A stretch of 64,000 nucleotides of DNA from Raineyella fluvialis (GCF_009646095.1 NZ_CP045725.1:2728001-2792000), one strand, 5' to 3'; positions 39,922 through 48,899 are shown, numbered from the stretch's first letter. Notes: generated by a model not told the origin, from the sequence alone. Numbers and translations are program-made.

Positions 39922-41052
39922 ATGTCATCCACCCCGCCGGCGCGGTCCCCAGGCACGTCAGCACCCAGCGTGTGGCAGACCCTGCTGACGTCGTGGACGC
40001 GTGCGGACCGGATGCGTGTCGCGGGGGTGCTGGCTGTGGTGGTCCTGATGCACCTGCTGGCGTTCGGGGTGCTGTTCGGCGTGCTCGTCCCGGCGCATTA
40101 CCACGTGGGCACCCGAGCCTTCGGCGTCGGACTGGGACTGACGGCGTACACGTACGGTCTGCGGCACGCCTTCGACGCCGACCACATCGCGGCGATCGAC
40201 AACACCACCCGCAAGCTCCGCGGCGAGGGTACGCGGTCCACCTCGGTGGGATTCTGGTTCTCCCTGGGACATTCCACGATCGTGGCGGTGCTGGCGGCCC
40301 TCGCCGCCGCGGGATCCCAGATGGTCACTGCGTTGACCAGGGACGGGAATGCGGCACCGCGGATCCTCGGGTTGGTCGGGACGACTGTCTCGGGCGGCTT
40401 CCTCTACCTCATCGCGGCGCTCAACCTGGTGGCCCTGGTCGGGATCCTGCGGGTCTGGCAGGCGATGCGGCGCGGCGAGTACGACGAGAGCCGACTGGAG
40501 GAGCACCTCGACTCCCGCGGAGTCGTGGCGCGCATCCTGCGCCGGTTGAACCGCACGATCAGCCATCCGGGGCAGATGTACCTGGTGGGCATGCTCTTCG
40601 GCCTCGGCTTCGACACCGCGACCGAGGTGGTGCTGCTCGTCATCGCGGGCAGCGGTGCGGCCTCGGGCCTGCCGTGGTACGCCATCATGGTGCTGCCGTT
40701 GCTGTTTGCGGCGGGGATGAGTCTGCTGGACACCCTCGACGGGCTGTTCATGAGCGTGGCGTACGACTGGGCGTTCCTCGATCCGGTCCGGAAGGTCTAC
40801 TACAACCTCTCGATCACCGGATTGTCCATCGCCGTGGCCCTCGTCATCGGGACGATCGACTTCGTCGGGGTGCTGCACGACGACGTCGGCTGGGTGAACC
40901 CCTTCAGCACGTGGATCAGTGGCATCGGGCTCAACAATGTGGGCTTCGTCGTGGTGGGCCTCTTCGTCCTTGTGTGGGTCGTCGCTGTCGCTTACTGGCG
41001 CGCGACGAGGGTGGGGGATCGGTGGGTCGTCGAGGAGGAGGTCCGGCGCTGA
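39922..41052 (+). CDS. NiCoT-family nickel/cobalt transporter
   Basis: Secondary transporter of 376 residues and about eight helices. The family signature RHAFDADHIAAIDN lies in helix II (about residues 78-91), with FSLGHSTIVA and LGFDTATEV in later helices. The riboswitch upstream argues that cobalt for B12 synthesis is the physiological ion. ATG 39922 gives 5-nt spacing from AGGAGG and is preferred to the GTG at 39919. Confidence 0.93.
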   Translation: MSSTPPARSPGTSAPSVWQTLLTSWTRADRMRVAGVLAVVVLMHLLAFGVLFGVLVPAHYHVGTRAFGVGLGLTAYTYGLRHAFDADHIAAIDNTTRKLRGEGTRSTSVGFWFSLGHSTIVAVLAALAAAGSQMVTALTRDGNAAPRILGLVGTTVSGGFLYLIAALNLVALVGILRVWQAMRRGEYDESRLEEHLDSRGVVARILRRLNRTISHPGQMYLVGMLFGLGFDTATEVVLLVIAGSGAASGLPWYAIMVLPLLFAAGMSLLDTLDGLFMSVAYDWAFLDPVRKVYYNLSITGLSIAVALVIGTIDFVGVLHDDVGWVNPFSTWISGIGLNNVGFVVVGLFVLVWVVAVAYWRATRVGDRWVVEEEVRR

Positions 41053-41068
41053 CCAGCCAGCTGGTCAG
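41049..41068. terminator. Hairpin joining two convergent stops
   Basis: CTGACCAG and CTGGTCAG form an 8-bp stem on a CCAG loop; each arm holds the stop codon of one of the two convergent genes. Probable short bidirectional terminator. Confidence 0.5.
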
Positions 41069-41526
41069 GCCCGCTCGATCGCGGCGAGTCCTCGGCGGAA
41101 CGATGCCGCGACAGGTCTGCCGCCGGACAGCCGGATCATCCAGCACATCAGCCGTCCCCGCACGGTGCTGCCGGTTCGGTTCCAGGTGATGTGCACCGAA
41201 CTGCCTCCGCCGGGAGTCGGCCGGATCGCAGCGGAGACATAGCTGCCGGGGCGGCAGAAGTTGCTTTCCCGCACCGTCCAACGCACAGTGACGGGATCGG
41301 ACCAGTCGTAGTGCTCGAGAGCCCAGACGTTCCCGCCGGGGCCTCGGCTGCCCTCGCGGACATCGGCGGTGGTGTCACCGACCGCCACGACCTCGTACAG
41401 CGACGGCTCGATGCCGGGCCACAGCCCGGTGCGGTCATCGGAGAAATCGATCAGCGCGGCGCGCATCTTCTCGGGAGCCGCCGCCGTCTCCAGGTCAAAG
41501 GCGACCTCGCCACCCCTGGTCATCAT
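41065..41526 (-). CDS. SRPBCC (START-like) family protein
   Basis: A 153-residue protein with the helix-grip pattern of polyketide cyclase/START-like proteins (EVAFDLETAAAPEKMRAALIDFSDD; later PTPGGGSSVHITWNRTG). Such folds bind hydrophobic ligands; no ligand can be named. Two ATG codons are adjacent at the start; GACACT lies 6 nt before the first, suggesting a leaderless mRNA. Confidence 0.75.
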   Translation of the reverse strand: MMTRGGEVAFDLETAAAPEKMRAALIDFSDDRTGLWPGIEPSLYEVVAVGDTTADVREGSRGPGGNVWALEHYDWSDPVTVRWTVRESNFCRPGSYVSAAIRPTPGGGSSVHITWNRTGSTVRGRLMCWMIRLSGGRPVAASFRRGLAAIERA

Positions 41527-41622
41527 GTGGCCAGTGTCACACGAGGCGGCTGTGAGCGAAGGAAGTCGTGAAACGAAGAACGCTCCGACAGGGCATTTAC
41601 CCTTGTCGAAGCGTGTTTCGCG

Positions 41623-41698
41623 TGGCTCCCCCGACTGGACTCGAACCAGTAACCCTTCGATTAACAGTCGAATGCTCTGCCAATTGAGCTACGGAGGA
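41623..41698 (-). tRNA. tRNA-Asn (GTT)
   Basis: Full cloverleaf on the minus strand: a 7-bp acceptor stem (TCCTCCG with CGGGGGA, one T-G pair), D arm AGCTCAATTGGCAGAGC, anticodon loop CTGTTAA giving GTT, T arm GGTTCGAGTCC, discriminator G and an encoded CCA. Confidence 0.95.
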
Positions 41699-41795
41699 TC
41701 AGGCACCTGCTGGCGCTGGCGCCGAGAAAGAACACTAGCATCGGAACGCCGACCGGCCAAATCGAGGACGGTTCGTCCGGCCCGATCCGGACGGC

Positions 41796-42326
41796 TCAAC
41801 GTCCCCCGTACGGGTCGTACTCCGACCTCAGCTCGGCCAGCGCCGCTTCGGCTGCCTCCCTGGCGCCCGGGTCGGACCACCGGGTGCCCTTGTTGACCGA
41901 GGCGTGCCACTCGAACACCGGCGGCTCCGCGCCCAGCACCCGCCGTCCGACGACCATGACACCGTGCTTGGTCCCCGGCACTACGACCTGGCGGCGGACC
42001 ATGATGCTGGCCTCCACCCGTTCCTTGAAGAGCTCCGGCATGCTCCCGGGCTCCTCGAGGGCGAGATCGCCCCGTCCGCCGTCGTAGTCGACCCAGCTGA
42101 GCCGTTGGGTGTCCTTGTCCCAACCACCACGGAGGATCCGATGCCAGGCCAGCGCGTGCCACCCGTTCCCGTCGTCGTACACGAGGTGGCCCGGGAATCC
42201 GATGACGTACCGGTCGCCGTCGCGGCCCCAGGCGAGCAGGCGCGTACGGTCAGGACCGTCGTCCGGCACCATCGCGACGGCCGCCCGGCGAACCTCGACC
42301 GGGAGAGCCTGTCGACGCCACCTCAT
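41796..42326 (-). CDS. Conserved hypothetical protein downstream of otsA
   Basis: Soluble protein of 176 residues, beta-rich in the first half (RDGDRYVIGFPGHLVYDDG, HALAWHRILRGGWDKD) and helical at the C-terminus. No family recognised with confidence. Its start overlaps the otsA stop by 4 bp, so it is cotranslated with trehalose-6-phosphate synthase. Confidence 0.7.
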   Translation of the reverse strand: MRWRRQALPVEVRRAAVAMVPDDGPDRTRLLAWGRDGDRYVIGFPGHLVYDDGNGWHALAWHRILRGGWDKDTQRLSWVDYDGGRGDLALEEPGSMPELFKERVEASIMVRRQVVVPGTKHGVMVVGRRVLGAEPPVFEWHASVNKGTRWSDPGAREAAEAALAELRSEYDPYGGR

Positions 42327-43777
42327 GCCTGTGGCCCTGACGACGGCGCCTGTGCCGGGGGAAGGGCGGCCAGGTCGTCGAGGAACGAGGTCGCCCAGGC
42401 GTCGATGTCATGGGTGAACACCTGACGACGCAGCGCCCGCATCCGCCGGCGCTTGTTCTGCACCGTGTCGTTCATCGCCAGGGTCATGCCGTGCTTCATG
42501 CTGTTGATGTCGTAGGGGTTGATCATGTACGCCTGGCGCAGCTCACCGGCTGCCCCGGTGAACTCGCTGAGCACCAGGGCCCCGTCCGTGTTGCTGCGGC
42601 AGGCGACGTACTCCTTGCACACCAGGTTCATCCCGTCCCGCAGCGGTGTGACCACGCAGACGTCCGCGGCTGTGTACATCGCCGCCAACTCGGCGCGGGG
42701 GAACGACGCGTGCAGGTAGGTGATCGCCGGTCGCCGGACGTCGCCCAGGTCGCCGTTGATGCGCCCGACCAGCATGTTCACCTCGTCGCGGAGGCGCTTG
42801 TACTCCTCGACCCGTTCGCGCGACGGCGTCGCCACCTGGAGGAACGCCACCTTCCTGGGATCGACGATCCCGTCGGCGACGAGCTCCCCGTAGGCGCGGA
42901 GCCGGTGGTAGATGCCCTTGGTGTAGTCGAGCCGGTCGACCCCGAGGAAGAGCACCTCAGGGTCGCCCAGTTCCCGGCGCAACTCGGCGGCCCGTTCAAG
43001 GGTGGCCTGGGATTGCGCGAGCGACTCCAGTCCTTTGGCGTCGATCGAGATCGGGTACGCCTTGGCGCGGGTCGAGCGTCCCGTGGGGAGGGTGACGACC
43101 TCACGATGGGTCTCCATCTTCAGCCGGTGACGGCAGATCCGGGTGAAGTTCTGGGCACCGCCGGGGGTTTGGAACCCGATGATATCGGCCCCGAGGAGAC
43201 CCTCGATGATCTGGCGCCGCCACGGCAGCTGCTGGAAGAGCTCGATCGGGGGGAACGGGATGTGCAGGAAGTATCCGATCCGCAGGTCCGGGCGACGCTG
43301 GCGCAGCATCTGCGGCACCAGCTGCAACTGGTAGTCCTGGACCCATACCGTGGCGCCCTGGGCGGCCACCTGGGCCGTCGCCTCCGCGAATCGCTCGTTG
43401 ACGGCGTGGTAGGCGTCCCACCATTCACGGTGGTACTCCGGCTTGGCCACCACGTCGTGGTAGAGCGGCCACAGGGTGCCGTTGGAGAAGCCCTCGTAGT
43501 ACTCCTCGACCTCCTGCGCGCTCAATTGCACCGGGACGAGGTGATAGCCGTCGTAGTCGAAGGGGTCGAGCGCCTCGTCGGGGGCGCCATGCCATCCGAC
43601 CCAGGCGCCCTGCCGGTCCCGCATGACGGGCTCGAGCGCGGTGACGAGGCCCCCCGGCGCCGTGCGCCAGGCGGTGCCGCCCCCACCGTCGCTCGCCCGG
43701 TCCACCGGAAGCCGGTTGGCCACCACAACGAAGTCGGCCGGGTGGGACTCTGCTGCTTCTGCTGATTCTGCTGACAT
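42323..43777 (-). CDS. otsA: Trehalose-6-phosphate synthase
   Basis: GT20 glycosyltransferase that joins UDP- or GDP-glucose to glucose-6-phosphate. 484 residues with the N-terminal NRLPVDRAS, WVQDYQLQLVPQMLR, RLDYTKGI (phosphate-binding Arg and Lys) and TPLRDGMNLVCKEYVA. GGGAGGA precedes the ATG. It is divergent from otsB, so the two trehalose steps are controlled from one 56-bp region. Confidence 0.95.
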   Translation of the reverse strand: MSAESAEAAESHPADFVVVANRLPVDRASDGGGGTAWRTAPGGLVTALEPVMRDRQGAWVGWHGAPDEALDPFDYDGYHLVPVQLSAQEVEEYYEGFSNGTLWPLYHDVVAKPEYHREWWDAYHAVNERFAEATAQVAAQGATVWVQDYQLQLVPQMLRQRRPDLRIGYFLHIPFPPIELFQQLPWRRQIIEGLLGADIIGFQTPGGAQNFTRICRHRLKMETHREVVTLPTGRSTRAKAYPISIDAKGLESLAQSQATLERAAELRRELGDPEVLFLGVDRLDYTKGIYHRLRAYGELVADGIVDPRKVAFLQVATPSRERVEEYKRLRDEVNMLVGRINGDLGDVRRPAITYLHASFPRAELAAMYTAADVCVVTPLRDGMNLVCKEYVACRSNTDGALVLSEFTGAAGELRQAYMINPYDINSMKHGMTLAMNDTVQNKRRRMRALRRQVFTHDIDAWATSFLDDLAALPPAQAPSSGPQA

Positions 43778-43833
43778 GCGCGATCATCCTCCCATCGGTG
43801 TCACCCAATCTATCCCGTGCAAGAGTGGGACCC

Positions 43834-44667
43834 ATGGACAAGCTCGACGCCGTGCTCGCCGCACCGGACCGTACGATCCTCGCCCTCGACTTCGACGGCA
43901 CCCTAGCGCCGATCGTTCCCGACCCCGATCGCGCGTTCGCGGACCCGGTGGCGATCGCCGCATTGCGCCGCCTCTCGCCCCTGCTCCTGCGGGTCGCCGT
44001 CGTCACCGGCCGTCCTGCCCTGAAGGCCGTCGAGCTCGGCAGCCTGGCCGGCGGCGCTGGGCTGGAGCATCTCATCGTGATGGGCCAGTACGGCATCGAA
44101 CGCTGGGAGGCGTCGAGCGGGGAGGTCGTCGCGCCCGCGTTGCCGGAGGAGATCATCGCCGTCAAGGAGGCGTTGCCGGCGCTGCTGGCCGCCGCTGGCC
44201 ACCCCGACGCCTGGATCGAGGACAAGGGGAGAGCGGTCGCCGTCCACACCCGTCGACTGGCGGATCCCGCAGTGGCGCAGGCGGACCTGTCCGAACCGGT
44301 CCAACGGCTCGCCGAAGAGCACGGTCTGCGGGTCGAACCGGGTAAGAACGTCCTGGAGATCCGTGCCGGGGGTTTCGACAAGGGCGACGCGATCCGGGAC
44401 CTGGTGCAGCGCTTCGATCCGGCCACCGTCGTCTACGCCGGAGACGATCTGGGCGACCTCGCCGCCTATGACGCGGTGGCCGCCCTTGCCGAGGAGGGGC
44501 GAACGCCGGTGCTGGTGTTCCCCCGGATGCCGGGGGAGGACAGTCCGCTGGCCGACCGGGCCGACATCATCCTCGAGGGCACGGACGGGATGGCGGAGTG
44601 GCTGACCGTGCTGGCCGATCGGCTGGAGACGCGACGGGAGACCTCACCCGACCCCCTAGAATCGTGA
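43834..44667 (+). CDS. otsB: Trehalose-6-phosphate phosphatase
   Basis: HAD phosphatase of 277 residues releasing trehalose. Motif I LALDFDGTLAPI holds the nucleophile Asp (about residue 18), motif II VVTGRP, Lys in GFDKGDAI, and motif III VYAGDDLGDLAAYDAV. The start at ATG 43834 fits the family; the frame is open 12 codons further. tRNA-Met follows 4 bp after its stop. Confidence 0.93.
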   Translation: MDKLDAVLAAPDRTILALDFDGTLAPIVPDPDRAFADPVAIAALRRLSPLLLRVAVVTGRPALKAVELGSLAGGAGLEHLIVMGQYGIERWEASSGEVVAPALPEEIIAVKEALPALLAAAGHPDAWIEDKGRAVAVHTRRLADPAVAQADLSEPVQRLAEEHGLRVEPGKNVLEIRAGGFDKGDAIRDLVQRFDPATVVYAGDDLGDLAAYDAVAALAEEGRTPVLVFPRMPGEDSPLADRADIILEGTDGMAEWLTVLADRLETRRETSPDPLES

Positions 44668-44671
44668 GGGC

Positions 44672-44745
44672 GTGCCAGTAGCTCAGCCGGTCAGAGCAGC
44701 GGACTCATAATCCGTCGGTCGTGGGTTCAAGCCCCACCTGGCGCA
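44672..44745 (+). tRNA. tRNA with CAT anticodon (Met, possibly Ile2)
   Basis: Acceptor stem GTGCCAG/CTGGCGC (one T-G pair), D arm AGCTCAGCCGGTCAGAGC, anticodon loop CTCATAA, T arm GGGTTCAAGCCCC, discriminator A, no encoded CCA. The acceptor stem shows it is not the initiator. An elongator Met is most likely; an Ile2 tRNA modified at C34 cannot be excluded. TAGAAT at the otsB end is a possible -10. Confidence 0.88.
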
Positions 44746-44838
44746 CTCATCGTCTGCGTCGCCCGCCAAACGATCGCCTGCCGGTCCTGAGGATCGGCCC
44801 CGGCGTACGTGTGATCGGTTGATGTCTGTGGCCTGCCC

Positions 44839-44844
44839 TAGCGT
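44839..44844 (+). promoter_or_regulatory. -10 box of leaderless DUF222 gene
   Basis: TAGCGT ends 7 nt before the ATG at 44852. Confidence 0.5.
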
Positions 44845-44851
44845 TGGTTTC

Positions 44852-46452
44852 ATGCAAGGAGAACTGTTCGACGGGCCCGATCCGGGCCCGGAGCGTACGG
44901 GCCGGGAGTTGGATACCGGCCCGGTCGACGCGGCCGATCCGACGATGCTGGACGTGGTCACCCCGCTGGCGTTGAGCCCGCAACGGCTGCTGCCCGCCAC
45001 CATCGGGGAGGCGATGGAGGAGATAGACGCCCTACGCACCCTGCAGGCCACGGTGGAGGCCCGCCAGTTCGCGATCACCGCCCACCTCGCCGCCCTCACC
45101 CCCACCCCCGCGCCCGAGCAGGCCCTGCTGCCCGGCGGGGAAGCAGTGGTCGACCTCGGCGGGGACGGCTGCCCCCTGGTCGCGGAGTTCGCCGTCCTGG
45201 AGATCGCCGCCCTGCTCCACACCACCCACCAGGCCACCCGCGGCCAGATCGCCGACGCCCTCTCCGTGCGCTGGCGCCACCCCCGCATGTGGCAAGCCGT
45301 GATGGGCGCCCACCTACCCGTATGGCAGGCCCGCAAGATCGCCCAAGCCGTCCGCTGGGCCGGCCTCGACCGGGCCCAGGCCCTCCGCGTCGACAAAGCC
45401 ATCGCCCCCGCCCTGGGCGCCCTGTCCTGGACCCGCCTGGAGCAGCTCGTCGAGGGCGAGATCGTCGCCGCCGACCCCGCCCGTGCCGCCCAGGCCGAGG
45501 AACGCGCCCGCACCGGCCGCTACGCCCACGTCCACCGCGACGAAACCGGCACCGCCGGCGTCCGCACCGTCCTCGCCCGGATCGCGACCCCCGACGCGAC
45601 CCAACTCGACGCGACCCTCACCCGCCTCGCCACCACCATCGCCACCACCGACGAGGGGCACGGGGAGAGCCTGGACGAGCGCCGCGCCCGCGCCCTGGGC
45701 ATCCTCGCCACCCCCGAACGCGCCGCCGCCCTCCTCGCCGGCAACACCACCACCGCCGACCGACTCAAAGCCCCCGTCCGTCTCTACGTCCACGTCAACG
45801 CCGACCGCCTCGGCCCCGACGGCGTCGCCCGCCTCGAAGGCGAAGGCGCCGTCCCCGTCGCGAGCCTGCGGGCGTTGCTCGCGGACTCCACCGTGCGGGT
45901 CACCGGCGTGATCGACCACCGCGCCTCCGAGCCCGTCGACGCCTACGAGATCCCCGAACGCATGCGCGAACAAGTCATCCTCGCCAACCCCTACGAAATC
46001 TTCCCCTGGGGATCACGCCGGGCCCGCCACACCGACCTCGACCACACCACCCCCACAGCCAAGGCGGAGAAACCAGCCCCGCCAACCTCGGCCCGCTGGG
46101 CCGGACCGCGCACCGGGCGAAAACCCACGCCGGCTGGCGCTGCCACCAAACCCGCCCCGGCCACTGGCTCTGGCGCACCCCCTACGGCCGCACCTACCAC
46201 GTCGACAACTGGGGCACCCACACCCCCGACAACCCCACCACCGACCAGCACTCCACCACCGAACTCGACGCCCTCCTCCGCCTTTCGTCGGTGCGCGGCC
46301 AAAGTGGCGTCAGCCTCCCAGCTTCGCCCCCACGATCGCCCCGCCGCCGGCGGCCCAGGCCGGGGGCACGTAGGCGCAGCTCGGGTCGGAGGCGAGCGGG
46401 TCGCCCAGCATTGCGTAGGCGCGGGCCCGGGAACCGCCGCAGATCCAGTTGA
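44852..46452 (+). CDS. DUF222/HNH endonuclease-like protein, frame-broken
   Basis: Member of the DUF222-HNH (13E12-like) family that is multicopy in many actinobacteria; role unproven, nuclease by motif. DUF222 spans about residues 30-340; an HNH-type end starts at HTDLDHTTP. The frame breaks at the C run 46050-46054; one extra C continues it as SQGGETSPANLGPLGRTAHR and HAGWRCHQTRPGHWLWRTPYG. The true C-terminus is unclear: this frame runs to 46452, overlapping the convergent radical SAM gene by 143 bp, so the real end may lie near 46310. Strong Ala/Arg/Thr bias from extreme third-position GC. Confidence 0.75.
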
Positions 46453-47512
46453 ACTCGCAGACGCCGCATTTGCCGGAGTACTGCGACGGCTTCCGCAGCG
46501 CCTGCATCATCGGCGCCTCGGCGTAGATCTCGTGGAAAGGCCGGTCCCGGACGTTCCCACAGTCGAAGGGAAGGAACCCGCTGGGATAGACGTCCCCCAC
46601 GTGGTCGATGAACGCGAAGCCGCTCCCGGAGTTGACCCCGATAGCCGGGCGGGGCGGGCGACGGTGGCCGCCATCGCCGAGGAGTTCGATGGTGCGCTCC
46701 ATCAGTCGGGCGTGGAGAGGGCCCGTCGCTGGCAGGGGAAGGCCCGCCTCGAGCGCGTCGTCCCGTTGGATCGCCACGCGCCGGTACGTCTGCCCTTCGG
46801 TGGTCTTGATCGCGATGCGGTCGGAGATGTCGTGCAGCCAGTGCATGACATCCTCCATCTCCTCGGGGGAGAGTCCCTCGAGGTCGGAGCCGCGGCCCAT
46901 CGGCACGAGGAAGAGCAGGTACCAGAGGTGGGCGCCCATCCCCATGACGGTCTGGAGGATCCCGGGCAGCTCATCGAGGTTGTTGCGACAGATGGTCGTG
47001 TTCACCTGGAACCGGAAGCCGTGCTTCACCACCAGCTTCGCGGCCTCGAGCGTGGCGTCGAAGGTGCCCTCGATGCCACGGAAGGAGTCGTGCGTTGCGG
47101 CGGTCGCGCCGTCCAATGACAGCGAGAACGCCTTGACCCCGGCGGAGCGTACGGACGCCAGTCGCTCGTCTGTCAGCAGCGGGGTGACCGACGGTGACAG
47201 GGCGATCGGCAGCCCGATCGACGTACCGTACGCGATCAGCTCCTCCAGATCGGGGCGTTCGAACGCATCCCCGCCCGACAGGATGACGATGGGGCGTGGA
47301 GTCCCGTAACTGGCGAAGTCGTCGAGCAGCGCCTTGCCCTCAGCCGTGGTCAACTGCCGCGGATCGGGACGGGTGAAGGCGTCGGCGCGACAGTGGCGGC
47401 AGGCCAGCTGACAGGCTCGGGTCACCTCCCAGACCAGGACGTGGGGGCGCTCCCCGGCGTCGTGATGGAGTGTGCGGACGACGCCCGGGTGTGCGGCCGT
47501 GTGCATGGACAT
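46310..47512 (-). CDS. Radical SAM/SPASM protein (NirJ/AhbD-like)
   Basis: Radical S-adenosylmethionine enzyme of about 400 residues. The 4Fe-4S motif CQLACRHC is near residue 33, the SAM-binding ILSGGDAFERPDL near 78, and a C-terminal SPASM-type Cys cluster CGVCEFNWICGGSRARA with a further Cys after it. It resembles the haem-modifying NirJ/AhbD group and related peptide-modifying enzymes. No haem or peptide genes adjoin, so the substrate is open. I chose ATG 47512 because TACCGT lies 6 nt upstream. Confidence 0.85.
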   Translation of the reverse strand: MSMHTAAHPGVVRTLHHDAGERPHVLVWEVTRACQLACRHCRADAFTRPDPRQLTTAEGKALLDDFASYGTPRPIVILSGGDAFERPDLEELIAYGTSIGLPIALSPSVTPLLTDERLASVRSAGVKAFSLSLDGATAATHDSFRGIEGTFDATLEAAKLVVKHGFRFQVNTTICRNNLDELPGILQTVMGMGAHLWYLLFLVPMGRGSDLEGLSPEEMEDVMHWLHDISDRIAIKTTEGQTYRRVAIQRDDALEAGLPLPATGPLHARLMERTIELLGDGGHRRPPRPAIGVNSGSGFAFIDHVGDVYPSGFLPFDCGNVRDRPFHEIYAEAPMMQALRKPSQYSGKCGVCEFNWICGGSRARAYAMLGDPLASDPSCAYVPPAWAAGGGAIVGAKLGG

Positions 47513-47548
47513 GCGTCCACGGTACATGTAGTACGAGGTTGGCCGTAG

Positions 47549-48034
47549 TCAGCCGTCGAGGTCGGCCAAGGGCTCGTGGGACGACACGGCCTCCGGGATG
47601 TGCGGCTCCGGACGGGGGATCGGCTTCATCCGGTGCGGGATCCGGTCGCGGGCGTAGGTGATCTCCGAGTAGCCGTGCTCCAAGGGGCGGCCCTGGTCGT
47701 CGAGGGACACCATGACGATCTTGTCGACCGTGATGATCGACTCGCGCGTCACCATGTTGCGGACGTTGCAGCGCAAGGTCAGCGAGGTCCGGCCGAACTT
47801 CACCGGGAAGATGCCCAGTTCGATGATGTCGCCCTGCCAGGCGGACGAGACGAAGTTGATCTCCGACATGTACTTCGTCACGACGCGCTCGTTGCCGAGC
47901 TGCACGATCGAGTACAGCGCCACCTGCTCGTCGATCCAGGAGAGCAGATGTCCTCCGAACAGGGTCCCGTTCGCATTGAGGTTCTCGGGGCGGACCCACA
48001 TCCTGGAGTGATAACGCATCCCTTGCTCGTCCAT
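47549..48034 (-). CDS. Acyl-CoA thioesterase, hotdog fold
   Basis: Hotdog-fold thioesterase (YciA/ACOT-like) of 161 residues with NANGTLFGGHLLSWIDEQVAL at residues 20-40, where Asn and Asp are the expected catalytic residues, and an acidic Pro-rich C-terminus. It follows the Cof-type phosphatase gene on the same strand after 4 bp. Chain-length preference unknown. Confidence 0.88.
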   Translation of the reverse strand: MDEQGMRYHSRMWVRPENLNANGTLFGGHLLSWIDEQVALYSIVQLGNERVVTKYMSEINFVSSAWQGDIIELGIFPVKFGRTSLTLRCNVRNMVTRESIITVDKIVMVSLDDQGRPLEHGYSEITYARDRIPHRMKPIPRPEPHIPEAVSSHEPLADLDG

Positions 48035-48038
48035 GGGG

Positions 48039-48899
48039 TCAGTCTAGGGACGCCTGATCCATCACGCCGGTCAGCGTGCTCCCGCGGACGCCGTTGAACC
48101 ATTCGAGGATCGTGCGCCCCACACCGTCCTCGGAGCAGGACCGCTCGACCGCCCGGCCGATGCCGGCCAGCAGGGGATGCCGAGGTGGCATCACGTACGC
48201 GCGACCCGCCCAACTGAGCATCTCCAGGTCGTTCGGCATGTCGCCGAAAGCGGCGACGTCGCCGGCGTCCAGCCCGAGCGTGGCACAGTAGCGGGCCAGC
48301 ATGGCGGCCTTGTCCACGCCGCGGGCGCCGACCTCGACCAGCACCCGTTCCCCGGTGTCGGCTCCGCGCGTCGACCAGGTGAGGGTGAGTTCCTCCCCGG
48401 CCACCTCCCGCAACGCAGTCAGTACGTCGTCCAGCGGGGCACGGTAGGACTGCACCAGCACCTTGAGGACGGGGCCACCGACCAGCAGGTCCTCCAGCGG
48501 CGCGCAGCGATAACCCGGAACGGTAGGTGGGGACTCCAGGTAGCCCGGCTCGTAGCCGAACGAATCCCCACGTTGCAGCCCCAGCGTGACACCGGGCAGG
48601 ACCTCGCGCACCCGCTGGCCCAGGGTCGCGATCAGCGCGGGGTCGATGTCCACGACCTCGGCGACCTCGCCCGTCGCCAGGTCATAGCGGATGGCCCCGT
48701 TGCACCCGATCACCGGCGCGGTGGGCAGGCCGAGGTCGGCGATCGGCTGCATCCAGGTCGGCGGCCGTCCCGTGGCGAACACCACGTGCACGCCCTCGTC
48801 CAGGGCTGCCCGGACGGCGCGCGCGTTGGTCTGGGAGACGACCCCGTCGGGATGGAGGAAGGTGCCGTCCAGATCGGTGGCGATGAGGCGGGGAATCAC
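48039..48899 (-). CDS. Cof-type HAD phosphatase
   Basis: HAD-IIB phosphatase of 286 residues: motif I IATDLDGTFLHPDG, VFATGRPP, Lys in GVDKAAMLARY and the C-terminal VAAFGDMPNDLEML. Substrates of this family range from sugar phosphates to flavin or PLP phosphates. GTG start in a GTGA overlap with the upstream membrane protein gene. Confidence 0.9.
   Translation of the reverse strand: MIPRLIATDLDGTFLHPDGVVSQTNARAVRAALDEGVHVVFATGRPPTWMQPIADLGLPTAPVIGCNGAIRYDLATGEVAEVVDIDPALIATLGQRVREVLPGVTLGLQRGDSFGYEPGYLESPPTVPGYRCAPLEDLLVGGPVLKVLVQSYRAPLDDVLTALREVAGEELTLTWSTRGADTGERVLVEVGARGVDKAAMLARYCATLGLDAGDVAAFGDMPNDLEMLSWAGRAYVMPPRHPLLAGIGRAVERSCSEDGVGRTILEWFNGVRGSTLTGVMDQASLD

Noticed and set aside
41627-41700. 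Possible short coding frame over the tRNA-Asn region
   Set aside because: The cloverleaf accounts for the sequence completely.
44672-46452. Integrated mobile element at the tRNA-Met gene
   Set aside because: No integrase, no direct repeat of the tRNA 3' end, and housekeeping-type genes follow; only one HNH gene is present.
44819-47119. A single 766-residue protein running from the DUF222 gene into the radical SAM region
   Set aside because: After 46050 the frame loses all family similarity and becomes low-complexity; the HNH end continues in the neighbouring frame.
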